DNA of 64,000 nt from Ulva prolifera (lineage: Eukaryota; Chlorophyta; Ulvophyceae; Ulvales; Ulvaceae), in NCBI GenBank assembly GCA_023078555.1, contig CM041197.1, positions 5,787,810 through 5,851,809 of the forward strand, in the 5' to 3' direction. Of this stretch, positions 1 to 8,806 are shown piece after piece. Made by a program: the position numbers and the translations under genes. The notes under the pieces were generated by a model. It searched no databases. It saw only the letters and a program-made list of their open reading frames with translations, and was not told where the DNA came from. Within the stretch, counting starts at the first letter, position 1, and each line of letters opens with the position of its first letter.

Positions 1-266
1 TGAATATGAAATGTATTGGCTCATCGAGAAAAGATTTTCCACACGTCGAAGTTGAGTGCTTTACTACAACACACTCTACACATGACATAGGTGTGTATGA
101 CCTTTGCGCACGTCCGTTGAGAGCAACATGCTTCCCTGTCACCTTGAAGTTGAAAAGTTCACAGGTGCTGAATATGAAATGTATTGGCTCATCGAGAAAT
201 GATTTTTCACACGTCGAAGTTAAGTGCTTTACTACAACACACTCTACACATGACATAGATGTGTGT

Positions 267-434
267 GACCTTTGCGCACGTCCGTTAAAGCGCAACCGGC
301 ATCCCTGTCACCTAGTAGTTGAAAAGTTCACAGGCGCTGTATATGGCATGCATTTACTCAGCGAGAAGAGAATTCGACACATTGGATCAGAGCGCTACTC
401 TAGAACACACTTATCCCAAGACATAGGTGTGTGT
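267..434 (+). repeat. Representative class B (diverged) unit, 168 bp
   Basis: This unit shares the GACC box, the CCCTGTCACCT segment and GTTGAAAAGTTCACAGG with class A. Its second half differs strongly, with GGCATGCATTTACTCAGCG, AGAATTCGACACATTGG and GATCAGAGCGCTACTC in place of the class A body. In the frame starting at the box it is fully open and joins both neighbouring boxes. Class B occurs at least at 267, 772, 1612, 2117, about 6985, about 7818 and about 8322, and sporadically to about 32.3 kb. It is the oldest-looking or most divergent lineage in the array. It carries EcoRI (GAATTC) and SphI (GCATGC) sites that the standard class A unit lacks. Confidence 0.95.
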
Positions 435-602
435 GACCTTTGCGCACGTCCGTTATGAGCAACATGCTTCCCTGTCACCTTGAAGTTGAAAAGTTCACAG
501 GTGCTGAATATGTAATGTATTGGCTCATCGAGAAATGATTTTTCACACGTCGAAGTTGAGGGCTTTACTACAACACACTTAACACAAGATATAGGTGTGT
601 GT

Positions 603-771
603 GACCTTTGCGCACGTCCGTTAAAGCGCAACCGGGTTCCCTGTCACCTAAAAGTTAAAAAGTTCACAGGTGCTAGATATGTAATGTATTGGCTCATAGA
701 GAAAAGATTTTCCACACGTCGAAGTTGAGTGCTTCACTACAACACACTCTACACATGACATAGATGTGTGT
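603..771 (+). repeat. Representative class C unit, 169 bp
   Basis: Class C carries the longer linker AAGCGCAACCGGG (13 nt instead of the 12-nt AGAGCAACATGC type), followed by CACCTAAAAGTTAAAAAG and GTGCTAGATATG. The extra base makes the unit 169 bp and shifts the reading frame between adjacent units. This explains why open frames in the array start or stop at these units. Class C alternates with A and B in the left arm and recurs through most of the window. Confidence 0.95.
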
Positions 772-1107
772 GACCTTTGCGCACGTCCGTTAAAGCGCAA
801 CCGGCATCCCTGTCACCTAGTAGTTGAAAAGTTCACAGGCGCTGTATATGGCATGCATTTACTCAGCGAGAAGAGAATTCGACACATTGGATCAGAGCGC
901 TACTCTAGAACACACTTATCACAAGACATAGGTGTGTGTGACCTTTGCGCACGTCCGTTATGAGCAACATGCTTCCCTGTCACCTTGAAGTTGAAAAGTT
1001 CACAGGTGCTGAATATGTAATGCATTGGCTCATCGAGAAAAGATTTTCCACACGTCGAAGTTGAGTGCTTTACTACAACACACTCTTCACATGACATAGG
1101 TGTGTGT

Positions 1108-1275
1108 GACCTTTGCGCACGTCCGTTAAGAGCAACATGCTTCCCTGTCACCTTGAAGTTGAAAAGTTCACAGGTGCTGAATATGAAATGTATTGGCTCA
1201 TCGAGAAAAGATTTTCCACACGTCGAAGTTGAGTGCTTTACTACAACACACTCTTCACATGACATAGGTGTGTGT
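1108..1275 (+). repeat. Representative class A (standard) unit, 168 bp
   Basis: Phased from GACC to GACC, this shows the commonest unit. In order it contains the GACCTTTGCGCACGTCCGTT box, an AGAGCAACATGC linker, CCCTGTCACCTTGAAGTTG, AAAAGTTCACAGGTGCTGAA, TATG followed by T or A and AATG, GGCTCATCGAGAAAAG, a CACACGTCGAAGTTGAG segment, ACTACAACACACTC, and CATGACATAGGTGTGTGT. Class A copies differ mainly at a few diagnostic positions: TATGTAATG versus TATGAAATG, AAAAGATTTTCC versus AAATGATTTTTC, TTCACATG versus TACACATG or ATTCACATG, and TACTACAAC versus TACTGCAAC. Confidence 0.95.
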
Positions 1276-2627
1276 GACCTTTGCGCACGTCCGTTAAGAG
1301 CAACATGCTTCCCTGTCACCTTGAAGTTGAAAAGTTCACAGGTGCTGAATATGAAATGTATTGGCTCATCGAGAAAAGATTTTCCACACGTCGAAGTTGA
1401 GTGCTTTACTACAACACACTCTACACATGACATAGGTGTGTATGACCTTTGCGCACGTCCGTTGAGAGCAACATGCTTCCCTGTCACCTTGAAGTTGAAA
1501 AGTTCACAGGTGCTGAATATGAAATGTATTGGCTCATCGAGAAATGATTTTTCACACGTCGAAGTTAAGTGCTTTACTACAACACACTCTACACATGACA
1601 TAGATGTGTGTGACCTTTGCGCACGTCCGTTAAAGCGCAACCGGCATCCCTGTCACCTAGTAGTTGAAAAGTTCACAGGCGCTGTATATGGCATGCATTT
1701 ACTCAGCGAGAAGAGAATTCGACACATTGGATCAGAGCGCTACTCTAGAACACACTTATCCCAAGACATAGGTGTGTGTGACCTTTGCGCACGTCCGTTA
1801 TGAGCAACATGCTTCCCTGTCACCTTGAAGTTGAAAAGTTCACAGGTGCTGAATATGTAATGTATTGGCTCATCGAGAAATGATTTTTCACACGTCGAAG
1901 TTGAGGGCTTTACTACAACACACTTAACACAAGATATAGGTGTGTGTGACCTTTGCGCACGTCCGTTAAAGCGCAACCGGGTTCCCTGTCACCTAAAAGT
2001 TAAAAAGTTCACAGGTGCTAGATATGTAATGTATTGGCTCATAGAGAAAAGATTTTCCACACGTCGAAGTTGAGTGCTTCACTACAACACACTCTACACA
2101 TGACATAGATGTGTGTGACCTTTGCGCACGTCCGTTAAAGCGCAACCGGCATCCCTGTCACCTAGTAGTTGAAAAGTTCACAGGCGCTGTATATGGCATG
2201 CATTTACTCAGCGAGAAGAGAATTCGACACATTGGATCAGAGCGCTACTCTAGAACACACTTATCACAAGACATAGGTGTGTGTGACCTTTGCGCACGTC
2301 CGTTATGAGCAACATGCTTCCCTGTCACCTTGAAGTTGAAAAGTTCACAGGTGCTGAATATGTAATGTATTGGCTCATCGAGAAATGATTTTTCACACGT
2401 CGAAGTTGAGGGCTTTACTACAACACACTTAACACAAGATATAGGTGTGTGTGACCTTTGCGCACGTCCGTTAAAGCGCAACCGGGTTCCCTGTCACCTA
2501 AAAGTTAAAAAGTTCACAGGTGCTAGATATGTAATGTATTGGCTCATAGAGAAAAGATTTTCCACACGTCGAAGTTGAGTGCTTCACTACAACACACTCT
2601 ACACATGACATAGATGTGTGTGACCTT

Positions 2628-2629
2628 TG
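2628..2629. other. Left copy of 2-bp target-site duplication (TG)
   Basis: The satellite reads ...GACCTTTG up to 2629 and resumes as TGCGCACGTCC at 6984. The intact unit is GACCTTTGCGCACGTCC, so TG is present on both sides of the 4354-bp insert and once in an empty unit. A 3-bp TGC duplication is the alternative reading, but it would make the element ends asymmetric. Confidence 0.65.
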
Positions 2630-2668
2630 CACAGAGGCTACAGCAGGATTGGCCCACCCGGGTGCGCC
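2630..2668 (+). repeat. Left terminal inverted repeat (39 bp, imperfect)
   Basis: Compared without gaps to the reverse complement of 6945-6983, the first five bases (CACAG) and the last nine (GGGTGCGCC, positions 31-39) are identical, as are scattered bases between them, for 22 of 39 in total. Both arms having the same spacing between the outer CACAG and the inner GGGTGCGCC is the strongest evidence that these are transposon ends. Confidence 0.6.
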
Positions 2669-3081
2669 AAGAAACCAGGTGCGCTAGATGGGGGTGCGCG
2701 GACATTTGGAATGCTGGGAATTGCTCAGTATTCAATGTTAAGGCATGTAGACTGACTCAGTAAGAGTGTTAAGTTGCCAAATGTATTTTGTTATTAGTTT
2801 AGTGCACTCTAGCGCTTGTCAGACCAAATGTGGAGACCTGACCGCGCACCTATTGGCTGCGCGGCATCATTGGGTGCGCGGATTGTGGGTGAGCTTCCTG
2901 TGTCCGTGCCTCGTTCGATATGTAATCAAGCGCAAAGCTGTTCAAAACGTGCACATTTGTGTATGTGAAGCAGGCGAATGTCAATACCATCGCCAAAAGA
3001 CTCGATGTTGATGTGCTGCCTTGAGAGCTGCGCACCGGAGCAGGTCCTCCACCGAGTTGGGTGCGCAACAAGGCGGTGCGC
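2660..3081. repeat. Subterminal GGGTGCGC motif cluster
   Basis: The hexamer GTGCGC occurs on the + strand at 2662, 2679, 2694, 2874, 3061 and 3076, and on the - strand (GCGCAC) at 2844 and 3030. Most copies share an extended form close to GGGTGCGC. One more inverted copy lies at 6946-6951 in the right terminal repeat. I noticed none between 3082 and 6945. Such mixed-orientation subterminal arrays are typical transposase-binding regions in CACTA elements. Confidence 0.55.
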
Positions 3082-3995
3082 CAAATTGACGCAAGACCTG
3101 CGTTCAGATATCATTCGAGCCCCTATGATGTTCTCTGTACATTTGGCCATAGAAGGTGGAAAATATAAACGATGTAGGTGCTTGTCGCCTCGATCGCCAT
3201 GTATGCACAGACTCAGTTCTCCGGTTGTGTGCCTTGCGCCATTTCCGTCAACCATGTGGCACTTGCAGCCTATACTGCATTTCATTTGTAGAATATGTAG
3301 ACTGGCGAGGGACGCATCGCTATGCACACATGCTGCGTTTTGAACGATGGTTGTGCCAGCACCCGTGTCTGCGGTTCGATTACTAGGATGGGGTAGCCAA
3401 ATAATTTTCATACGCAGTCACATATCTATGCGTGGACGCTGCGTGATTGTCAGCGACATGCAGCTTGCTTGTGTTCCCTCAAAGCTTTACGTTACTGGCT
3501 TAGCCGATCTCGCCACAGTAGATCACAGCCATATAAAACAATACATACATTGCTGCTGCCTTCACACTGTCCAGTACACGGAAACTTGTTGTGGAGCTGT
3601 CAATGATTGGGGAGTCCTGTGTGCACATGTGCTGGCCATGGGGTTTTGACCCGCGGCCCCTTGTTGCCACTCTTCGACAATGTGACGCAGCTGCGCGCAG
3701 GTCACCAGGCAAGCGCAATTGATGTTTTTTCCTGAAGAATATGAGCAGGGTTCAGATAATGTCCGCCAACTTGAATACTGCACCGACTGCAATATGTCGT
3801 ATTTCTCTGGCGACATTGTCGATTTCTGGCACTTGCGAGGTCCTGGCATGCGGGCAGCCCTCCCTTCGCTCAAGTTCTGATCGCTTTCATACACATCGCT
3901 GCTCATATGATATCATCCTGATAGTCACCGTTCTTAATACTCGCTAGCTCTTGCATGCTGCAACGGTACCTGCAACTCTCGGCACTACGCAAACA
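3082..3995. other. Element interior with no gene I can support
   Basis: Several overlapping ORFs of 70-161 codons lie here on both strands, the longest on the minus strand at 2926-3411. Their translations are Cys/His/Ser-rich without motifs, as expected of non-coding frames. A TATAAAA-like string is present at 3532-3538 but lies more than 450 bp upstream of the nearest candidate start, so I do not call it a promoter. Spliced short exons cannot be excluded. Confidence 0.5.
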
Positions 3996-4314
3996 ATGGA
4001 CCTTCATCTAGCACTCTCGCTGTTGAATACGCAACGATTAAAATCTCTTAGTGCATGGTATGCTCCTCATGCCTGATGTAGTGAAGCGCGCCACATACAA
4101 GCTCGCGTTGTTGATCAGCGTGTCAGACGATCAGGCCCCCGGGCCTGGCGAAGACCATAGCCTACTTGCTTGTATACAAATCATAGATATTATTACAGAG
4201 ATTACGCTTCAGCGAGTGTGCACGCCTGGAAACGTTATCGTTGGACTTTGTCGAGGGCTGCTGGTGCAGAGTTTTGCGTCACTGTTTCAGCTCCAGCCGC
4301 GAAGCCAGCGGTAA
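3996..4314 (+). CDS. Candidate two-exon gene, unknown product (about 85 aa)
   Basis: The product is not recognised. A start ATG at 3996 (context ACAATGG) opens a 20-codon exon ending at 4057. A GTATGC donor at 4058 and a TTGATCAG acceptor ending at 4118 would define a 61-bp intron. The phases then match, and the frame runs to TAA at 4312-4314. The downstream exon reads without interruption through an acidic, Pro/Gly-rich stretch (SDDQAPGPGED) and an Ile/Leu-rich segment (IQIIDIITEI). Without splicing, an ORF begins near 4051 with the same C-terminal part. The stop codon overlaps a possible donor (GGTAATG), so the frame could instead continue into the region of the next model. Nothing here identifies a family. 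The splice sites were found by eye, so this is a low-confidence model. Confidence 0.25.
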
Positions 4315-4387
4315 TGCAAGTCAGTAGTTAGTGATGCTGCAGACACGTGAATCGTTTCTTAGACTCTTACGCCGGACGTGTCACACC

Positions 4388-5279
4388 ATGGTCGTCTCAA
4401 AGAGTTCCCCATCCAAAGAAGAGCTGTGCTCGAGGAGCAATAGTCATGATTTAGCAATGTCCTGATCTGATCATACACCGATGACTTGAGCAAGGTCCAC
4501 ATATGCAGGCATCAGAAAAAGAGAGCAAGTTGACTTTGAAAGCTTCACAGCCACGGTGACAATATTCACTGATGGTCCACCATCGTTTGGTAAGTCGACT
4601 GCTGCGCCCATATCTATTTACCTCATCCGATATCTGATGCTGGTGCACTTGGCTGATGTCCTGAATGTCTGGCGTGGCTGTTCATCCGTGAGCTTTCACC
4701 ATATCAACCGCTTGCAGGTCAGCAGCGTCCGCATTGCGAATGCTATGCGAGAAGCTTGCTTTCTGTAGCCGCTCCTTCAATTTTCAGCCCATGGAGGCCA
4801 AGGCTACTCCATCTGTCCTTGGCTGGTAAGACCCGAGCCCGTTGCATTTGTGTTGAGCCGTTGAGTTGATGCAATGTTATAGAACTCTCAGCAACTCTCT
4901 CGACTGCAGATCAATATTGACATTGACTAAGTTTCGATCAGGCATCCTCCGCATCTCATGACAGTGGAGAGAAAGCACCCGAGGACCCCATTAAACCTAC
5001 ACTTCCCACATTGCCCAGCACTACACCACCGACAGCAACCGAGACCCTCATTGATGAGCAGGTTTGACATACTGACCGCTGGACTTGTTCAATGGCCCGT
5101 CCAGACCTGGACTAGATTGCGTAAAGAACTCACTTTTGCAGGACACAGAGGAACCCGAGGCTGGTGGAGGAGCCCAGCCTTTGACAGATGCTGCCAACAC
5201 AGAAGTAGCGACACGACCCAAACGAGTCCGAAGTCAAGCAAAAAAGCAGACCAAGAGATCAAAGAAGACACGCAGTTGA
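4388..5279 (+). CDS. Candidate multi-exon gene with basic C-terminal tail, unknown product
   Basis: The best-supported part is two exons, 4942-5061 and 5142-5279, joined in phase by an 80-bp intron (GTTTGACAT...TTTTGCAG). Together they encode a Ser/Pro/Thr/Glu-rich segment with TLPTLPSTTPPTATETL, then an acidic stretch (DTEEPEAGGG), then a Lys/Arg-rich, nuclear-localisation-like tail (TRPKRVRSQAKKQTKRSKK), stop at 5277-5279. Upstream, exon 4788-4825 (acceptor TTTTCAG, donor GTAAGA) and exon about 4509-4589 (donor GTAAGT) keep phase with it and add VDFESFTATVTIFTDGPPSF and HGGQGYSICPWL. A first exon starting at 4388 (CACCATGG) is plausible, but its donor is uncertain. The TDG-x(n)-GxGYS pattern faintly recalls the first strand of RNase H-like folds; this may be chance. 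The total would be about 145 aa. It could be element-encoded or captured cargo. Confidence 0.35.
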
Positions 5280-6099
5280 GTTTCGCACGGTACGAAACTT
5301 ACTTATTCGTGGAACATCTGTGGTTGTAGAATAGGTTTGGTTGTACACGCCGTGAGCATGCCAGCAACGGCACGCTGCCATGACTAAGATGGATTGATGA
5401 TGCTGGTGATGGAGTTCAGCAAAGCAAGCATGGCCTGTGGCTGTGACTGATATGGAGGGCGACATGCAGGTCCACTGACGAAGAGGCACCGGAATGTTAT
5501 AAGAAGCCGGCTCCAGGAACGTTGATCACCACTTACTCTATTCATCTATTAATAATGAGATCTTAGATTGTTTGATACAGGCCTATAGTGGGTTGAGTGG
5601 GGGTGGTTGCCCCACGAAGAATAGGTGATGCGGGTGGGTGGCAAGGACCACTCATACTGATTGTAAGTAATCGTTTCAGCAGTGTATACATGCAATCTAA
5701 TAGCACATCATTATATGCGACTGCTTCCAAATTCCATATGCCACACTGCTCACCGTACTTGCTCACGTGATTGGCAGTGACTCACCACACGCGGCACACC
5801 CACAACACACCCCAAAAAAATGGGGAAGGCACATAGGCAAGGTGTGTGCACGTTGGGTGAGCGAATTAGCACGGCGCCCCGCACAAGGACAGCAGACATC
5901 CCGGAACATCCTTGACGAAAGGTAATACCGATGAGCCATTGAGTGAAGCAAGAGCCCAATGATCACCTCCGTCTGTGCCCGACTTACAACACACGGACCA
6001 GGTACACGCCTTGCGGATGGCGGGGCGGACACAAGGACCATCCTTTAATTAATACCTGATACGAAAACATGGTTTAAGATAGGATCGCATGCATCTACT
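5280..6099. other. Element interior without a recognisable gene
   Basis: The region holds only short ORFs (60-92 codons), mostly on the minus strand between 5563 and 6041, with no motif I recognise. An AT-rich stretch near 5538-5560 (ATTAATAATG) could serve as a 3' processing signal for the upstream gene model, but it is about 265 bp past the stop codon and unproven. Confidence 0.45.
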
Positions 6100-6216
6100 A
6101 TGCCCGCCATCCACATTGAACCTGGCAAGCCTGCCCGGCGTCCCAGTCGGAGGACCACCGCATCAAGCTTATTTCAAGCACAATCCCGATTTGACACCGC
6201 TGAAACCGTTAAGTAA
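6100..6216 (+). CDS. Candidate short first exon or small ORF, unknown
   Basis: An ATG at 6100 (A at -3) opens a 38-codon frame with a strongly basic N-terminal half (KPARRPSRRTTAS) that ends at TAA 6214-6216. The stop lies inside a possible donor, GTTAAGT at 6208, with a matching CATTGCTAG acceptor ending at 6258 (a 51-bp intron). Splicing would keep phase and extend the frame to a stop just before 6391. It could be a 5' exon of the ORF at 6396, but I found no intron that links the frames. The product is unknown and it may be non-coding. Confidence 0.15.
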   Translation: MPAIHIEPGKPARRPSRRTTASSLFQAQSRFDTAETVK

Positions 6217-6395
6217 CGTACTAAAGACTGCATGAGACACGATTGGCGCCATTGCTAGCGCCCGATGCTGCCCTGGAGACCCAAGGGCACACGTCTAAAC
6301 CGTCACGCACAGATCACCCAAGACGCCCAAACAAGGCCCGCCCTTAGCTGCGTGGACACGCAGAGACACGACAGATCACATAGATCATAAACGAA

Positions 6396-6824
6396 ATGTA
6401 TGAGTGCGTCTATCGTACCCAGCAAGCTGTGCGGCGACTACATCACCACGTATCCGTCCTGAACACGCACGATACAGAGCCATCGACGACAACATCACAG
6501 CGACTTGAGACAGCCGTACAGCCCGCATACAGTCTCAGGAGCATAATTCTAGTTATTCTCGACCGACCACTATGGGAAAATATGACTCTAGACAAGCTGC
6601 CATGGCGACATGCGCACATGTACGCAGAGCTTGCAAGAGACAACACGCCGATTCATGGACGAGATCGCGAGACCTCAACACGCGAAACCGATTATACATT
6701 GATGATTGATCCAATTACGGACGCGGTTTTGCGATCGTGGCTGCTGACGACAACTGGCGACGAATTACGTCGTGTCTACGAGTTCCACGGAACCGCAGAT
6801 AGTTGGACGGCAACGCATCTCTAA
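6396..6824 (+). CDS. Hypothetical protein ORF (142 aa) inside the element
   Basis: This uninterrupted ATG-to-TAA frame is the longest + strand ORF in the element and lies about 160 bp from its right end. The translation is balanced in composition, with few cysteines. It contains a hydrophobic segment (SLRSIILVILDRPLW), an acidic/basic middle (NTPIHGRDRETSTRETDYT) and a C-terminal part with DAVLRSWLLTTTGDELRRVY. I recognise no domain. The start has a purine at -3, and an in-frame TAG lies at 6381-6383, so this is the first ATG of the frame, although an upstream exon could join by splicing. In a CACTA-like element a terminal-proximal ORF could be a degraded transposase end, but no catalytic motif is visible. 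Confidence 0.3.
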   Translation: MYECVYRTQQAVRRLHHHVSVLNTHDTEPSTTTSQRLETAVQPAYSLRSIILVILDRPLWENMTLDKLPWRHAHMYAELARDNTPIHGRDRETSTRETDYTLMIDPITDAVLRSWLLTTTGDELRRVYEFHGTADSWTATHL

Positions 6825-6944
6825 GTCTCCGGATAAGTTCCATCACATCCAATATCACTTTATCTTGCTTACAAGACCACTAACAGGCGAAATCGTGCAC
6901 TCTGTCCATTCTTTCAGATACCAGATCCCTGGCTCACCCCAGGT

Positions 6945-6983
6945 GGCGCACCCATGGTGAGCGTGCCCATGGTGGTGCCTGTG
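6945..6983 (-). repeat. Right terminal inverted repeat (39 bp, imperfect)
   Basis: This is the inverted partner of 2630-2668, ending in CTGTG directly before the resumed satellite. It also contains two direct copies of CCCATGGTG (6951 and 6966), which may be a further subterminal repeat at this end. Confidence 0.6.
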
Positions 6984-6985
6984 TG
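6984..6985. other. Right copy of 2-bp target-site duplication (TG)
   Basis: TG directly follows the terminal CTGTG of the insert and begins the resumed satellite (TGCGCACGTCCG). Removing the insert plus one TG restores an intact GACCTTTGCGCACG box, and the class B spacing across the join becomes 505 bp, the normal trimer step. Confidence 0.65.
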
Positions 6986-8806
6986 CGCACGTCCGTTAAA
7001 GCGCAACCGGCATCCCTGTCACCTAGTAGTTGAAAAGTTCACAGGCGCTGTATATGGCATGCATTTACTCAGCGAGAAGAGAATTCGACACATTGGATCA
7101 GAGCGCTACTCTAGAACACACTTATCACAAGACATAGGTGTGTGTGACCTTTGCGCACGTCCGTTATGAGCAACATGCTTCCCTGTCACCTTGAAGTTGA
7201 AAAGTTCACAGGTGCTGAATATGTAATGCATTGGCTCATCGAGAAAAGATTTTCCACACGTCGAAGTTGAGTGCTTTACTACAACACACTCTTCACATGA
7301 CATAGGTGTGTGTGACCTTTGCGCACGTCCGTTAAGAGCAACATGCTTCCCTGTCACCTTGAAGTTGAAAAGTTCACAGGTGCTGAATATGAAATGTATT
7401 GGCTCATCGAGAAAAGATTTTCCACACGTCGAAGTTGAGTGCTTTACTACAACACACTCTTCACATGACATAGGTGTGTGTGACCTTTGCGCACGTCCGT
7501 TAAGAGCAACATGCTTCCCTGTCACCTTGAAGTTGAAAAGTTCACAGGTGCTGAATATGAAATGTATTGGCTCATCGAGAAAAGATTTTCCACACGTCGA
7601 AGTTGAGTGCTTTACTACAACACACTCTACACATGACATAGGTGTGTGTGACCTTTGCGCACGTCCGTTGAGAGCAACATGCTTCCCTGTCACCTTGAAG
7701 TTGAAAAGTTCACAGGTGCTGAATATGAAATGTATTGGCTCATCGAGAAATGATTTTTCACACGTCGAAGTTAAGTGCTTTACTACAACACACTCTACAC
7801 ATGACATAGATGTGTGTGACCTTTGCGCACGTCCGTTAAAGCGCAACCGGCATCCCTGTCACCTAGTAGTTGAAAAGTTCACAGGCGCTGTATATGGCAT
7901 GCATTTACTCAGCGAGAAGAGAATTCGACACATTGGATCAGAGCGCTACTCTAGAACACACTTATCCCAAGACATAGGTGTGTGTGACCTTTGCGCACGT
8001 CCGTTATGAGCAACATGCTTCCCTGTCACCTTGAAGTTGAAAAGTTCACAGGTGCTGAATATGTAATGTATTGGCTCATCGAGAAAAGATTTTTCACACG
8101 TCGAAGTTGAGGGCTTTACTACAACACACTTAACACAAGATATAGGTGTGTGTGACCTTTGCGCACGTCCGTTAAAGCGCAACCGGGTTCCCTGTCACCT
8201 AAAAGTTAAAAAGTTCACAGGTGCTAGATATGTAATGTATTGGCTCATAGAGAAAAGATTTTCCACACGTCGAAGTTGAGTGCTTCACTACAACACACTC
8301 TACACATGACATAGATGTGTGTGACCTTTGCGCACGTCCGTTAAAGCGCAACCGGCATCCCTGTCACCTAGTAGTTGAAAAGTTCACAGGCGCTGTATAT
8401 GGCATGCATTTACTCAGCGAGAAGAGAATTCGACACATTGGATCAGAGCGCTACTCTAGAACACACTTATCACAAGACATAGGTGTGTGTGACCTTTGCG
8501 CACGTCCGTTATGAGCAACATGCTTCCCTGTCACCTTGAAGTTGAAAAGTTCACAGGTGCTCAATATGAAATGTATTGGCTCATCGAGAAAAGATTTTCC
8601 ACGCGTCGAAGTTGAGTGCTTTACTGCAACACACTCTTCACATGACATAGGTGTGTGTGACCTTTGCGCACGTCCGTTAAGAGCAACATGCTTCCCTGTC
8701 ACCTTGAAGTTGAAAAGTTCACAGGTGCTGAATATGAAATGTATTGGCTCATCGAGAAAAGATTTTCCACACGTCGAAGTTGAGTGCTTTACTACAACAC
8801 ACTCTT
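6984..8806 (+). repeat. 168-bp satellite array, right arm continuing the 1345/505-bp pattern
   Basis: The array resumes in phase with the left arm. Class B units (their GCGCTGT string) lie at 7045, 7885 and 8390, giving steps of 840 and 505 bp as in the left arm. The stretch 7106-7846 matches 900-1640 closely; the GTGTGTATGACC variant of the left arm is GTGTGTGTGACC here. I see no gene in it. Confidence 0.97.

Larger units (their letters stand above)
1..2629 (+). repeat. 168-bp satellite array, left arm (about 15.6 units)
   Basis: This is a head-to-tail array. The box GACCTTTGCGCACGTCCGTT recurs at 99, 267, 435, 603, 772, and so on, giving steps of 168 or 169 bp. An eight-unit higher-order period of 1345 bp holds from 1 to about 2363: the rare variant GTGTGTATGACC at about 91 recurs at about 1436, and the diverged class B unit recurs at 334/1679 and 839/2184. 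After about 2364 the order instead follows a 505-bp trimer (class B, then a standard unit, then class C). The arm starts inside a unit, so the array continues to the left of the window. It ends exactly at the transposon-like insertion. I see no gene in it; open frames on both strands arise because 168 is a multiple of three. Confidence 0.98.
2630..6983. mobile_element. Candidate CACTA/EnSpm-like DNA transposon, 4354 bp
   Basis: The block shares nothing with the 168-bp satellite and interrupts one unit precisely. It begins CACAG and ends CTGTG, is flanked by a TG duplication, and has 39-bp imperfect terminal inverted repeats. Copies of GGGTGCGC or its reverse complement cluster within about 450 bp of the left end and next to the right end. 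Terminal CAC-type ends, short 2-3 bp target duplications and subterminal repeat arrays are known hallmarks of the CACTA/EnSpm (CMC) superfamily. I recognise no transposase (no DDE/D core domain) and the longest unspliced ORF is only 161 codons, so it is probably non-autonomous, degenerate, or carries an unrelated cargo gene. An alternative is a unique genomic segment placed by a rearrangement, but the matched ends argue against that. Confidence 0.65.

Noticed and set aside
267..280. TGACCTTTG as a nuclear-receptor half-site
   Set aside because: The match is to an animal transcription-factor motif, and nothing suggests an animal host or a regulatory context, so similarity over nine bases is uninformative.
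2926..3411. 161-codon minus-strand ORF in the element
   Set aside because: The translation is Cys/His/Ser-rich with no motif, overlaps other open frames, and lies partly in the subterminal repeat region. It looks like a chance frame.
3532..3538. TATAAAA as a promoter
   Set aside because: The nearest candidate start codon on that strand is more than 450 bp downstream, and the motif is common by chance in this composition.
4388..5279. Assignment of the element gene to a KDZ (Kyakuja-Dileera-Zisupton) or CACTA transposase
   Set aside because: The basic tail and intron style would suit fungal transposon genes, but no catalytic triad or cysteine cluster is visible, so a family name would be a guess.
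1..7200. The two satellite arms as long terminal repeats of a retrotransposon around 2630-6983
   Set aside because: The flanks are ordinary in-phase satellite that continues far beyond any terminal repeat. The true ends of the insert are inverted (CACAG...CTGTG), not direct, and no primer-binding site or polypurine tract is seen.
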